64,000 bases of DNA, from positions 467,001 to 531,000 of the forward strand of contig JAOTOM010005103.1 of assembly GCA_034440615.1 (NCBI GenBank), read 5' to 3'. Source of the DNA: Ashinkailepas kermadecensis (Eukaryota > Arthropoda > Thecostraca > Neolepadidae). Position numbers and translations under genes: made by a program. This document shows, piece by piece, positions 10,783 to 22,363 of the stretch; the stretch's first letter is position 1, and each line of letters starts with the position of its first letter. Below the pieces are notes generated by a model. It saw only the letters and a program-made list of their open reading frames with translations. It was not told where the DNA came from and searched no databases.

Positions 10783-12371
10783 TGAGGCTCTGTGATCTAT
10801 ACGTAGAAATGTTGAAACAAAATGCTATGATATGAGGGACACGGGCTATAATTGACTTGGTGTGATCAGAAATGTTCCCCCAACGAAGTCGATGAGAAAG
10901 TGACCGCCTCCTCCGCCACCTTTTCGCACCACGTTTCAGCATCCGTCACGGGACTTCCTCCAGATTATTTCCATAGGCATCCCATAAGGGTAAATACATT
11001 TTTTTATCGGTGGTCTCCAACCGGCTGATGATCCCTACCCCCACCACCAGCCCGTCCCTCATCAACAGGGACATACAGAGGGCAGATTAATCTCACGAGC
11101 GACAAACGGGGGAAAACGATAACATTACGATGGAAGCACACCAAAATGTAATTTCCAGAATTTCGACATTCATGGACTCCTTGCCCTGAAGAACGAAAGA
11201 ATGAATCAGATGGCTGAGGTCCGAGCGGATATGCCTGAGTCCTGACGACCTCGGACGTCCCGACCTCCTGACGTCTGGTCGGTTATTTGAGCCTCAGCCC
11301 GCACGTGCGCCACATAGTGCGCCACATTGCAGCCGTCGCACACGTCTGCAAACATCGGCCTCCAACAAACGGCGCACGAGCGGACCGGGGTCCCGCCTGT
11401 TACCGGCGGATGCACTCCACCCTGGTGTAATTAAATATTTACCGGCGACTCGCTGCTGGTTTCGGCGGCGACCGTCGCTTGTGCCGGCCACGTCCCCAGG
11501 TCGCCACTTCGTCCGTCCGGCTAAACGAGTCGACAGCCAGCTGCCTTCCAGCCACATCCAGCCCACCAGCCACGTCCAGCCTTCCAGCCACAGCCTTCCA
11601 GCCACAGCCTTCCAGCCACATCCAGCTGGTGATGGGCAGCCAGACAGATGCGCAAATTGTGTAATGACACGTTGGCCGCCAAATGTAAGGTCTCGGCACT
11701 TGGAACACTTGGAACACACGGCAATTTGCCGGCCAAGCCGACACCGGGACGAGGAATGCGCCTGTTTGCTCAACGTGCCTCGCCGAATGTGGCGAAAGAG
11801 GCGTCTGGGAGGGGTGCCGGCGCCTGTAGCTGAAGTCCAGTGGTATGATTGTGATCGTAATTTGTAGCCGATCGCACGAGACAAGCGCCGTAAGGCACCA
11901 CCGACACCACAGACACGCCACGATCGAACGGCACGTAGCGGGATGACAGGTAAATAACGGCCGTGGCGGCACCGGCACGCCCGTGGCGAGAGGGGGGGGC
12001 ACCGGATAGGACAGGACACGGGGCACTGAAGGGAACCGGCGGGCGAGAGGGGGGGCACTGAAGGGGACCGGCGGCCTGCGGTCCCCTTGGCAGACCATGG
12101 CAGTCTCATCTGGCAGAATGCACACTTCAACAACCCACACCAAGTGATGCATTCATAGTCGAGCAAGAGCACCACCGGTGGGGGCGAAATGCAGAGTTGT
12201 CGCAGGCGCTCTGACGTTTTTGCGGTAGAACTCAGTTCATTTCTACGGCCACGTGGAGGGCGTCCATAACTCAATAGCCTCACCTCCACGAAACCGATAT
12301 AACCAGGTGCTCTAAACCATCCAGACTCTGTTGTGTCATTGTCCTGTTCAGGATAAGTGTTACTTAGTATA
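10783..12371. other. GC-rich unassigned region containing a 14-bp repeat patch
   Basis: A minus-strand frame of 382 codons (11294-12442) is the longest outside the main arrays. It has no recognisable domain and includes translated copies of the local CAGCCTTCCAGCCA repeat (11546-11628). Two other frames of 128 and 237 codons overlap it. This pattern fits chance openness in GC-rich DNA better than a gene. AATTTGTAGCCGATCGCACG and nearby sequence is unremarkable. Confidence 0.55.
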
Positions 12372-12379
12372 CTCAGTTT

Positions 12380-12562
12380 CAGAGGTGCAGCCAAGCCCCC
12401 CACCCCTAGAACCCAAAAAATACACGTGATCATACGATACATTTTCAGATCAAGACACTAAATTTTTGGCGCGCTTAGCGTGCCGGGGATTCATCTGTAT
12501 TATCACACATTTTTGTTTGGGGGGGGTCGGGCCGCCCCTTATAAATCATCGTTGCGCCACTG
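12380..12562. mobile_element. hAT-like MITE, copy 2 (183 bp)
   Basis: Begins CAGAGGTGCAGCCAAG and ends CGCCACTG, whose complement is CAGTGGCG. Flanks CTCAGTTT (12372-12379) and CTCAGTAC (12563-12570) match at 6 of 8 positions, a decayed 8-bp target duplication. It shares the start (CAGAGGYGCAGCCAAGCCCC), an ATTTTCAGA block and the C/G-rich ends with the element at 42657-42815, so these two form one family. No coding capacity. Confidence 0.75.
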
Positions 12563-13440
12563 CTCAGTACGCTTCACAAAACGCTATAGAGGATCGGGGA
12601 CTTCGCTCGAAATTACACACCAATGATCATGGGTGAATAATTGTGTTATTTTAGGGATGTCTGTGCCCTTCTGAAACCTACCGAGCACCCCTGAAGCTTA
12701 ACATAACACCCTGTGAAACAGCACCCTGAAAATATTCAGGGCCTGGTGTAATCAATGGAGAAGGCCTCTTGAAAATGTACGAAATTATCCAACAATGCAC
12801 TTAATTACACACACTCACACGCGCAGAATACCAGCTGCGATCGATTCCTGTGGGAAACGGGCAGTAGGAAACAAAGAGTTACAGTGGCCTCTTGACCTAT
12901 CCGGAAATCCCGCCCATTTGAGCATCGTTTTTTTCGCCAGCAAACCCAATAGGTTTCGCTCGCTTGATTGGTCGCCCCGCACTTCTCGACAAATTGCGGT
13001 GAAAGACACTCGTCGACACTCATGCCGAGCGTCAGCTGCTGACTTCGCTGCCAAAGAACACGCGCCGGCCGGCCAGGCGCGCCGCTTTGGCCGCCGACGC
13101 GTCGTTTGTCGCCGCGGGAGCGCAGTTGTGCCGAGAGCGCGTTTTTATCCGGCGGCGACGACGGAGACGAAGCGCGCGGCGGTTCGGTATCAAACGCTTC
13201 CGACAGGTCGGCGGAAGCGCGCCGACGGCTGTCGCGTACTGCGGCGGCGACAAGAAGCAGCCTAGTGCTGCGTCAGACGAGGCCGCGCCGATAGCGTGGC
13301 CCTGTTCCAGTGGTACTTACATCCAAGCACGCGCCCATGCGGTCGTGGTGACCAAATCCCCTGCATAGAGGAAAGGTGTACATTACACAAAACGGCCAAG
13401 GTTCACGTTCGTTGACCATTTCATCTTCAATGGTAGTAGA
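12563..13440. other. Unassigned, CpG-rich in the middle
   Basis: CpG-rich between about 13040 and 13310, where frames of 93 and 156 codons are open on the plus strand with arginine/alanine-rich content. No domain and no clear splice structure. It could be a CpG island or chance-open GC-rich DNA. Confidence 0.4.
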
Positions 13441-13449
13441 CAACTCGAG

Positions 13450-13640
13450 TGTTTTGGTCTGAGGATTCCTTTATAACTCGGATATAACATTCATCAGAGG
13501 GCGTCAGCCTCATATTCTTATCTCTTCTTATTGCATCTTCCCTTTATAGGCTTAACTCAGATGGGCCTCTATGGCGCTGATAAAGCCTTAAACCTTTATG
13601 AATTGTATGACCTTGATGACCTCTTTGATGAGGTGTATCT
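13450..13640 (+). repeat. Dispersed repeat B, partial copy
   Basis: TTCCTTTATAACTCGGATATAACATT, then TTATTGCATCTTCCCTTTATAGGCTTAACTCAGATGGG-like sequence, parallels 20755-20850. GATAAAGCCTTAAACCTTTATG parallels 6645-6670. The first part of the family (CCTTCGGG...GGTAGCACAATG) is missing here. Confidence 0.6.
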
Positions 13641-13799
13641 ACCTTATCGATGGTGCCAGCCATCACAAGAGTTTTCGTTTTTCCGAGCCTACGAGTGTTG
13701 GAACACCAAAATGTTGCCGTGTGAACATTTACCAAAGCAAACCGTCCTAGGTTTACAAAACTTGGAACCAACTAGAATCAATTCCGACAGTCCATAGTC

Positions 13800-13937
13800 A
13801 TTCCGCCAACCGCCAACACCACACACAACACACAACAGTCACACCACCAACACCACACACAAGCCAGACCGCCAACACCACATACAGTCGTACCGTCAAC
13901 ACCACACACAACAGTCACACCGCCAACACCACCGTTG
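13800..13937. repeat. CA-rich minisatellite
   Basis: Irregular repetition of CGCCAACACCACACACAACA and CAGTCACACCGCCAACACC, with a period near 20-30 bp. Confidence 0.8.
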
Positions 13938-14007
13938 CGAATCATGAAGGCAGGCAACACCCGGCCGGAAGACGGCCGTCTAGACCGCTACTTAAGCCGC
14001 TAACGAC

Positions 14008-14390
14008 GCCGCCTCTGACGCTAACCTACAGCCGCCTCTGACGCTGCTCTACAACCGCCTCTGACGCTGCTCTGCAGCCGCCTCTGACGCTGCTCTACAG
14101 CCCCCTCTGACGCTAACCTACAGCCGCCTCTGACGCTGCTCTACAGCCCCCTCTGACGCTAATCTACAGCCCCCTCTGACGCTGCTCTACAGCCCCCTCT
14201 GACGCTAACCTACAGCCGCCTCTGACGCTGCTCTACAGCCCCCTCTGACGCTAACCTACAGCCGCCTCTGACGCTGCTCTACAGCCCCCTCTGACGCTGC
14301 TCTGCAGCCGCCTCTGACGCTGCTCTACAGCCCCTGACGCTGACGCTGCTGAGAAGCCGCCTCTTCAGCCTCCTCTGACACCGGCTGAGA
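14008..14390. repeat. 23-bp minisatellite
   Basis: CCTCTGACGCTGCTCTACAG plus CCG (or CCC) is repeated about 16 times. Starts at 14105 and 14128 give 23 bp. Variants carry AACCTA in place of GCTCTA. Confidence 0.94.
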
Positions 14391-14465
14391 AGCCGCCTCG
14401 GAGGCGCCACGGTGGTCGGATCAGATTTCCCGCTGTCGTCGCAGCGGCCGCCGGCATCCTACCGC

Positions 14466-14791
14466 CGACACCTCGGCACAGGCCGACTTCAAAGAGATCA
14501 AGACGCGTCTGGCGCTGCACCGGCTGTCTGCGACACCTCGGCACAGGCCGACTTCAAAGAGATCAAGACGCGTCTGGCGCTGCACCGGCTGTCTGCGACA
14601 CCTCGGCACAGGCCGACTTCAAAGAGATCAAGACGCGTCTGGCGCTGCACCGGCTGTCTGCGACACCTCGGCACAGGCCGACTTCAAAGAGATCAAGACG
14701 CGTCTGGCGCTGCACCGGCTGTCTGCGACACCTCGGCACAGGCCGACTTCAAAGAGATCAAGACGCGTCTGGCGCTGCACCGGCTGTCTGT
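14466..14791. repeat. 65-bp minisatellite
   Basis: Five near-identical units begin CGACACCTCGGCACAGGCCG and contain AAAGAGATCAAGACGCG. Starts at 14531 and 14596 give 65 bp. The last unit runs directly into the 71-bp array. Confidence 0.95.
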
Positions 14792-16145
14792 GCTGAGATG
14801 AAGGAGCCGGACAACAGCGCGGCGCGTGATGACTGACCGCTGCCGTGCGGCACGTGCGGCACGCTGAGATGACAGAGCCGGACAACAGCGCGGCGCGTGA
14901 TGACTGACCGCTGCCGTGCGGCACGTGCGGCACGCTGAGATGACGGAGCCGGACAACAGCGCGGCGCGTGATGACTGACCGCTGCCGCGCGGCACGTGCG
15001 GCACGCTGGAGATGACGGAGCCGGACAACAGCGCGGCGCGTGATGACTGACCGCTGCCGTGCGGCACGTGCGGCACGCTGAGATGACGGAGCCGGACAAC
15101 AGCGCGCAGCGTGATGACTGACCGCTGCCGTGCGGCACGTGCGGCACGCTGAGATGACGGAGCCGGACAACAGCGCGGCGCGTGATGACTGACCGCTGCC
15201 GTGCGGCACGTGCGGCACGCTGGAGATGACGGAGCCGGACAACAGCGCGGCGCGTGATGACTGACCGCTGCCGTGCGGCACGTGCGGCACGCTGAGATGA
15301 CGGAGCCGGACAACAGCGCGGCGCGTGATGACTGACCGCTGCCGCGCGGCACGTGCGGCACGCTGAGATGACGGAGCCGGACAACAGCGCGGCGCGTGAT
15401 GACTGACCGCTGCCGTGCGGCACGTGCGGCACGCTGAGATGACGGAGCCGGACAACAGCGCGGCGCGTGATGACTGACCGCTGCCGTGCGGCACGTGCGG
15501 CACGCTGAGATGACGGAGCCGGACAACAGCGCGGCGCGTGATGACTGACCGCTGCCGTGCGGCACGTGCGGCACGCTGAGATGACGGAGCCGGACAACAG
15601 CGCGGCGCGTGATGACTGACCGCTGCCGTGCGGCACGTGCGGCACGCTGAGATGACGGAGCCGGACAACAGCGCGGCGCGTGATGACTGACCGCTGCCGT
15701 GCGGCACGTGCGGCACGCTGAGATGACGGAGCCGGACAACAGCGCGGCGCGTGATGACTGACCGCTGCCGTGCGGCACGTGCGGCACGCTGAGATGACGG
15801 AGCCGGACAACAGCGCGGCGCGTGATGACTGACCGCTGCCGTGCGGCACGTGCGGCACGCTGAGATGACGGAGCCGGACAACAGCGCGGCGCGTGATGAC
15901 TGACCGCTGCCGTGCGGCCGTGCGGCACGCTGAGATGACGGAGCCGGACAACAGCGCGGCGCGTGATGACTGACCGCTGCCTGCGGCAGCGGCACGCTGA
16001 GATGACGGAGCCGGACAACAGCGCGGCGCGTGATGACTGACCGCTGCCGTGCGACGTGCGGCACGCTGAGATGACGGAGCCGACAACAGCGCGGCGCGTG
16101 ATGACTGACCGCTGCCGTGCGGCACGTGGGACGGCGGACCGCGGC
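14792..16145. repeat. 71-bp minisatellite, array copy 1
   Basis: About 19 units of CTGAGATGACGGAGCCGGAC followed by AACAGCGCGGCGCGTGATGA, CTGACCGCTGCCGTGCGGCA and CGTGCGGCACG. Starts at 15078 and 15149 give 71 bp. Each unit holds one CACGTG. All three minus frames lack stops and 71 is not a multiple of three, so three overlapping frames of about 500-625 codons arise. They cycle through the same 71-residue pattern and are not a credible protein. Units after about 15900 acquire many single-base losses. Confidence 0.95.
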
Positions 16146-16626
16146 GCGGCAAGCCCGCTGTTGGCCACTTGGGGCGCCAAATGAACTGTTTTTGCTGGCA
16201 TAGCCAGATGCGCGCGCGATGATTACGATAGCGCGAGTGGCCGAACACGGAGAGTGGCGTTTAGCACTGTCACACGGCGCCGCGATCACATAGACACAGT
16301 GCCAGCGCAAACAAACGCCGAACAACAGAATATCATAACGATCGAGGCCCACAAGTCGTGAAAACCGAACACGCCACGTGAACCGGGCGCGAGAACAGCT
16401 TACCGCATAACAGGCGGCTGCCGCTGGAATACAATTTCCGGTGTCCTGATTACAACCATCGATCATAATTACATCACAGGTTTGGTGGTTGTTACTCCGA
16501 GCCACTAACCGCCGCTTTCTACAGAAATCATCAGAAAACAGCCCCGCCGGTTACAACGACGAAGTGCTGCTGACTGTACGCCGACAGAGCCATTCTGCGG
16601 CGCACCTACCCTGCCGCCCATGGAGA
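16146..16626. repeat. Duplicated flank, copy 1 (deletion-rich)
   Basis: Matches 18617-19141 in order and orientation, for example through GCCAGATGCGCGCGCGATGA and GCTGGAATACAATTTCCGGT. It is about 40 bp shorter because of scattered 1-4-base losses. No gene is recognised in it. Confidence 0.93.
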
Positions 16627-17160
16627 TGAAGCCAAAAGGGGGGAAACGCTGGGCACGGAGTAATAAGAAAAGGGGAACTACGGCGGCAGCGGGCTAATAG
16701 AGCAAAAGGGGATACGACGGGACAGCTAAAGCAAAGGGGGAAAAAGGAGAGTAAGAAAAGGGGGAAAGGAGACCAAAGAAAAGGGGCGCGTGAGACTGAC
16801 CGCTGCCGCGCGCACGTGCGGCACGCTGAGATGAAGAGCCGGACAAAGCGCGGCGCGTGATGACTGACCGCTGCCGGAGCACGGCGCACGCGAGATGACG
16901 GAGCCGACAACAGCGGGGAACAGGGGAGGGCAAGGAAAGCCGAAAAGGAGGGATGACTGACGGCCGCACGGGCACGCAGATGAAAGCCGACAAAGGGGGG
17001 GATGACGACGTGCGGGGAGCGCACGCTGAGATGAAAGCCGGACAACAGCGCGGCGTGATGACTGACCGCTGCGGGCACGTGCGGCACGCTGAGATGACGA
17101 GCCGACAACAGCCAAACAAAGAACAAAGGCAGCTGAGATAGCGACAACAGGCGGCGCGTG
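16627..17160. other. Corrupted low-quality-looking stretch
   Basis: Purine runs such as AAAAGGGG recur irregularly. Fragments of the 71-mer appear with many missing bases, and recognisable units get cleaner in both directions away from here. This looks like poor consensus or a bad contig join rather than evolved sequence. That reading is inference. Confidence 0.7.
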
Positions 17161-18616
17161 ATGACTGACCGCTGCCGCCGCGGCACGTGCGGCACGCTGA
17201 GATGACGGAGCCGGACAACAGCGCGGCGCGTGATGACTGACCGCGGACGTGCGGCACGCTGAGATGAGGAGCCGGACAACAGCGCGGCGCGTGATGACTG
17301 ACCGCTGCCGCGCGGCACGTGCGGCACGCTGAGATGACAGAGCCGGACAACAGCGCGGCGCGTGATGACTGACCGCTGCCGTGCGGCACGTGCGGCACGC
17401 TGAGATGACGGAGCCGGACAACAGCGCGGCGCGTGATGACTGACCGCTGCCGCGCGGCACGTGCGGCACGCTGAGATGACGGAGCCGGACAACAGCGCGG
17501 CGCGTGATGACTGACCGCTGCCGTGCGGCACGTGCGGCACGCTGAGATGACGGAGCCGGACAACAGCGCGCAGCGTGATGACTGACCGCTGCCGTGCGGC
17601 ACGTGCGGCACGCTGAGATGACGGAGCCGGACAACAGCGCGGCGCGTGATGACTGACCGCTGCCGTGCGGCACGTGCGGCACGCTGAGATGACGGAGCCG
17701 GACAACAGCGCGGCGCGTGATGACTGACCGCTGCCGTGCGGCACGTGCGGCACGCTGAGATGACGGAGCCGGACAACAGCGCGGCGCGTGATGACTGACC
17801 GCTGCCGCGCGGCACGTGCGGCACGCTGAGATGACGGAGCCGGACAACAGCGCGGCGCGTGATGACTGACCGCTGCCGTGCGGCACGTGCGGCACGCTGA
17901 GATGACGGAGCCGGACAACAGCGCGGCGCGTGATGACTGACCGCTGCCGTGCGGCACGTGCGGCACGCTGAGATGACGGAGCCGGACAACAGCGCGGCGC
18001 GTGATGACTGACCGCTGCCGTGCGGCACGTGCGGCACGCTGAGATGACGGAGCCGGACAACAGCGCGGCGCGTGATGACTGACCGCTGCCGTGCGGCACG
18101 TGCGGCACGCTGAGATGACGGAGCCGGACAACAGCGCGGCGCGTGATGACTGACCGCTGCCGTGCGGCACGTGCGGCACGCTGAGATGACGGAGCCGGAC
18201 AACAGCGCGGCGCGTGATGACTGACCGCTGCCGTGCGGCACGTGCGGCACGCTGAGATGACGGAGCCGGACAACAGCGCGGCGCGTGATGACTGACCGCT
18301 GCCGTGCGGCACGTGCGGCACGCTGAGATGACGGAGCCGGACAACAGCGCGGCGCGTGATGACTGACCGCTGCCGTGCGGCACGTGCGGCACGCTGAGAT
18401 GACGGAGCCGGACAACAGCGCGGCGCGTGATGACTGACCGCTGCCGTGCGGCACGTGCGGCACGCTGAGATGACGGAGCCGGACAACAGCGCGGCGCGTG
18501 ATGACTGACCGCTGCCGTGCGGCACGTGCGGCACGCTGAGATGACGGAGCCGGACAACAGCGCGGCGCGTGATGACTGACCGCTGCCGTGCGGCACGTGC
18601 GGCACGTGCGGCACGT
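17161..18616. repeat. 71-bp minisatellite, array copy 2
   Basis: Same unit as 14792-16145, about 20 units. Diagnostic variants occur in the same order and at nearly the same spacing as in copy 1: ATGACAGAGCC at about 17337 versus 14871, CTGCCGCGCGG at about 17452 versus 14990, GCGCGCAGCGTGA at about 17568 versus 15104, and a second CTGCCGCGCGG at about 17810 versus 15350. Confidence 0.95.
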
Positions 18617-19141
18617 GCAGCCGCCACGGAAGCTCGCTGTTGGCTCACTTGGGGCGTCAAAATAGAACTGTTTGTTTGCATGGCATAGCCAGATGCGCGC
18701 GCGATGATTACGATAGCGACGATTGTGGTCTTCGAACACGGAGAGTGGCTGTTTGTTCAGCACTGTCAACACGGCGCCGCGATCACATGGAGACACAGTG
18801 CCAGCGTCAAACAAAAACGCCGAACAATAGAATATCATAACGATCAGAGGCCACACAAGTCGTGAAAACCGAACACGCCACGTGAACCGGGCGCGAGAAC
18901 AGCTTCACCGCATAAAAGGCGGCTGCCGCTGGAATACAATTTCCGGTGTCCTGATTACAACCATCGATACCATAATTACATCACAGGTTTGGTGGTTGGT
19001 CTACCTACCGAGCCACTAACCGCCGCTTTTCTACAGAAATCATCAGAAAACAGCCCCGCCGGTTACAACGACGAAGTGCTGCTGACTGTACGCCGACAGA
19101 GCCATTCATGCGTGCGCAACCTACCCTGTCCGCCCATGGAG
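18617..19141. repeat. Duplicated flank, copy 2 (cleaner copy)
   Basis: Counterpart of 16146-16626 with extra bases restored at many positions, for example TCAAAATAGAACTG versus CCAAATGAACTG. No gene is recognised. Similarity ends near CGCCCATGGAG in both copies. Confidence 0.93.
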
Positions 19142-19554
19142 GATGGTCTGTGAGACCATCCTCGTCTCCCGACATAGAACCGATACATACCTTCCGAACA
19201 CGATGCCAGCACACAGTCACAATTTTCATAATTCGAGACAGCTTTCGACACGTGACGCCACACCAAAAAAAGAAAGCCCCGAAATTTCAGACGCATTTTT
19301 CTTTTTTTCTTTTTTCATTTCATTTATTTCATTTTTACATTTTTCAGACGCATTTTTATTTCCAGCCGTCGTAAATGTCGGCAGACCACCACGCGAAGAA
19401 GTGAGCGCGGCTCAGGACCGTGACGGCATCTGCTCGAGTGGTCCCGCCGTAAAGCTGTCCGCGATAGCCGTATCGGCGCCGACGCGCACTTGTGCCGCTA
19501 TCGGCGGCCGACCACAACAAAGGGCCGACTGTGCCGAGCGCCGCCGAGTGTCAC
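19142..19554. other. Unassigned, with T-rich tract
   Basis: A T-rich run (about 19298-19370) contains repeated ATTTCATTT and two CAGACGCATTTTT words. The rest is unassigned GC-rich sequence. Confidence 0.5.
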
Positions 19555-19858
19555 CCGGGCCGCGGCACGAGCCGACCGTCGTGGTGAGGTGTCGGCCCCG
19601 GCCCACGGCACGAGCCGACCGTCGTGGTGAGGTGTCGGCCCCGGGCCCACGGCACGAGCCGACCGTCGTGGTGAGGTGCCGGCCCCGGGCCCACGGCACG
19701 AGCCGACCGTCGTGGTGAGGTGCCGGCCCCGGCCCACGGCACGAGACGACCGTCGTGGTGAGGTGCCGGCCCCGGGCCGCGGCACGAGACGACCGTCGTG
19801 GTGAGGTGTCGGCCCCGGGCCCACGGCACGAGACGACCGTCGTGGTGAGGTGCCGGCC
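19555..19858. repeat. 44-bp minisatellite
   Basis: The unit begins CGTCGTGGTGAGGTGTCGGC and continues CCCGGGCCCACGGCACGAGCCGAC. Starts at 19621 and 19665 give 44 bp, with about 7 units including 42-bp variants. Overlapping minus-strand frames of 92-160 codons are repeat translations. Confidence 0.94.
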
Positions 19859-19904
19859 GAGTCGCACCAGGAAGCCTCCCCTTGGGTCACTCATCGGATC
19901 GGTT

Positions 19905-20055
19905 TACGATACATTCAACTACTACGTCATGTATGGTAGCCAGCCTCTCACGCAGATTGGTCACGAGTGGAGTGATTCTGCCGGTTATGAGACTCGAACC
20001 CACGATCTTACGATCGTAAGTCCAACGTTCTACCGACTGAGCTGCTGCGAATGCC
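19905..20055 (-). mobile_element. tRNA-derived SINE with shared core
   Basis: Read on the minus strand, a tRNA-like head carries GCTCAGTCGGTAGAACG (D arm and box A region) and GTGGGTTCGAGTCTCA (box B/T arm). The core follows, with ATTGGTCACGAG and TCTCACGC-type sequence shared with the other SINE copies, then the tail toward 19905. The head is tRNA-Lys/Met-like in its D arm but has weak stem pairing, so it is not called a working tRNA gene. Confidence 0.72.
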
Positions 20056-20503
20056 CACCGGAAGGACAGTCTCTCCTCAAACATCTGGGTAATGGGTATC
20101 ATAAACTACGGGACAGAGGGAGACAACGACGGGTCTACCGCAGCGAAAGTCGAAAGCTCACAATTCGAGGAAATAAAATAGATTTCCAGAGGTAAAGGAA
20201 ATAATTGCATTAAAGTAACGTGAGGTAAATTTTAAGCAATGGCAAGCACATATGCTAACACTTAAACACATGCTTCAGAGCCACTCAGACCTCCGGGAAC
20301 ATTCACACCTGCCATCAACGCTCTTGTGGTGCGGTTTCGCGTTTTTGCGCCGATAATGGGTTGGCTTGGCATCACTGTTGAGTGGCCCACATATCACGGC
20401 GGCCGCAGCAGCAAGTACGAGACCCAGAGACCCAACCAAGCCATCTGGTACTCGTCGGGCTTCGTACAATTTGTGTCTTGATAATGCTTACAAATTGGGG
20501 ATT
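20056..20503. other. No recognisable gene
   Basis: Unique-looking sequence with only short frames. Confidence 0.5.
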
Positions 20504-20935
20504 ATGCTAGTAGCAGGTGTGTACGGTGGTGGAATCAAAATCGGCCTGCGGGCAGATGATGCTGCCGAAGGGATTTCCCGACGTCCATGGTAGCACAATG
20601 GACTAGATAGGTTCCTCAGAACTCGGCATACAACAGACTAGGAGGCTGCCGTCTCCATTTTGCTAGTAGCAGGTGTACACTGTGGTGGATTCAGAGCCGG
20701 CCTTCGGGCATGTGATGCTGAACAGATTGCCCATGGTAACACAATGAGGCAGACAGTTCCTTTAGAACGAAGGATATAACACTGATTAGGGGTTTCAATC
20801 TCTTTTTCTTCTTCTGATAGTATCATCTCTTAATAGGCATAATCTAGATGGGACATATGAATGGTTCTGTATGGTATTTAGATGGTTATATCCCTGTGCC
20901 TCTTCTGAAGCATTACATCTGCATGACCTTTCTGA
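20504..20935 (+). repeat. Dispersed repeat B, tandem partial copies
   Basis: GCTAGTAGCAGGTGT starts two diverged copies at about 20507 and 20664, period near 158 bp. The second continues through GGCCTTCGGGCATGTGATGC, GGTAACACAATGAG, GGATATAACACTGATTAGG and TAGGCATAATCTAGATGGG, which match the copies near 6.4-6.7 kb and 13.5 kb. This is the most complete copy in the window. Confidence 0.65.
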
Positions 20936-20964
20936 GCTGCATGGTGACAACACCCACGAGCAGA

Positions 20965-22130
20965 CCGTACCGCCGCCACGCGTTCCCCGGGTGCGGTGGG
21001 TTGCTCGTGGTGCGGTGGGTTGCTCAGACCGTACCGCCGCCACGCGTTCCCCGGTGCGGTGGGTTGCTCGTGGTGCGGTGGGTTGCTCAGACCGTACTGC
21101 CGCCACGCGTTCCCCGGTGCGGTGGGTTGCTCGTGGTGCGGTGGGTTGCTCAGACCGTACCGCCGCCACGCGTTCCCCGGTGCGGTGGGTTGCTCGTGGT
21201 GCGGTGGGTTGCTCAGACCGTACCGCCGCCTCGCGTTCCCCGGTGCGGTGGGTTGCTCGTGGTGCGGTGGGTTGCTCAGACGGCACCGCCGCCACGCGTC
21301 CCCCGGTGCGGTGGGTTGCTCGTGGTGCGGTGGGTTGCTCAGACCGTACCGCCGCCACGCGTTCCCCAGGTGCGGTGGGTTGCTCGTGGTGCGGTGGGTT
21401 GCTCAGACCGTACCGCCGCCACGCGTTCCCCAGGTGCGGTGGGTTGCTCGTGGTGCGGTGGGTTGCTCAGACCGTACCGCCGCCACGCGTCCCCCGGTGC
21501 GGTGGGTTGCTCGTGGTGCGGTGGGTTGCTCAGACCGTACCGCCGCCACGCGTCCCCCGGTGCGGTGGGTTGCTCGTGGTGCGGTGGGTTGCTCAGACCG
21601 TACCGCCGCCACGCGTTCCCCAGGTGCGGTGAGTTGCTCGTGGTGCGGTGGGTTGCTCAGACCGTACCGCCGCCACGCGTCCCCGGTGCGGTGGATTGCT
21701 CGTGGTGCGGTGGGTTGCTCAGACCGTACCGCCGCCACGCGTTCCCCAGGTGCGGTGGGTTGCTCGTGGTGCGGTGGGTTGCTCAGACCGTACCGCCGCC
21801 ACGCGTTCCCCGGTGCGGTGGGTTGCTCGTGGTGCGGTGGGTTGCTCAGACCGCACCGCCGCCACGCGTTCCCCAGGTGCGGTGGGTTGCTCAGACCGTA
21901 CCGCCGCCACGCGTTCCCCGGTGCGGTGGGTTGCTCGTGGTGCGGTGGGTTGCTCAGACCGCACCGCCGCCACGCGTTCCCCAGGTGCGGTGGGTTGCTC
22001 AGACCGTACCGCCGCCACGCGTCCCCCGGTGCGGTGGGTTGCTCGTGGTGCGGTGGGTTGCTCAGACCGTACCGCCGCCACGCGTTCCCCAGGTGCGGTG
22101 GGTTGCTCGTGGTGCGGTGGGTTGCTCGTG
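20965..22130. repeat. 63-bp minisatellite
   Basis: The unit begins CAGACCGTACCGCCGCCACG, then CGTTCCCCGGTGCGGTGGGT and TGCTCGTGGTGCGGTGGGTTGCT. Starts at 21025 and 21088 give 63 bp, with about 18 units. A one-base variant (CCCCAGGTGCGG) shifts the period to 64 and moves the frame. Several late units lack the second GTGCGGTGGGTTGCT half. Plus-strand frames of 243-435 codons (cysteine- and tryptophan-rich) follow directly from the repeat. Confidence 0.95.
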
Positions 22131-22194
22131 GGTTTGGTCGACACTACCCGCATAGATGGAATGGATGAAGAGTTCGGTGAACACGGCTTACGGC

Positions 22195-22215
22195 GTGGCG
22201 GGGGGGGGGGTGCCT
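22195..22215. repeat. G homopolymer
   Basis: Run of about 10 G in a GC-rich context after the 63-bp array. Confidence 0.8.
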
Positions 22216-22271
22216 GCAGACGCGCTGACTTCCTACATCCAAGATGCTCCCAAATTTCCCTGTTAAATACC

Positions 22272-22314
22272 TTTTATATATATATATATGTATATATATA
22301 TATTGAATATAATA

Positions 22315-22362
<48 letters not shown>

Positions 22363-22363
22363 A
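22272..22363. repeat. (AT)n microsatellite
   Basis: Long TA/AT dinucleotide tract interrupted by TTGAATATAATAATT. Confidence 0.97.

Noticed and set aside
11294..12442. 382-codon minus-strand frame as a gene
   Set aside because: No domain, overlaps other open frames in GC-rich DNA, reads through a local 14-bp repeat and into the MITE at 12380.
14628..18856. Minus-strand open frames of 496-720 codons
   Set aside because: They are translations of the stop-free 71-bp repeat in all three minus frames and share one cyclic peptide. Real genes do not stay open in three frames.
22272..22363. Origin of replication or matrix attachment site at AT tracts
   Set aside because: Pure AT dinucleotide repeats are common microsatellites. 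No additional signal supports a special role.
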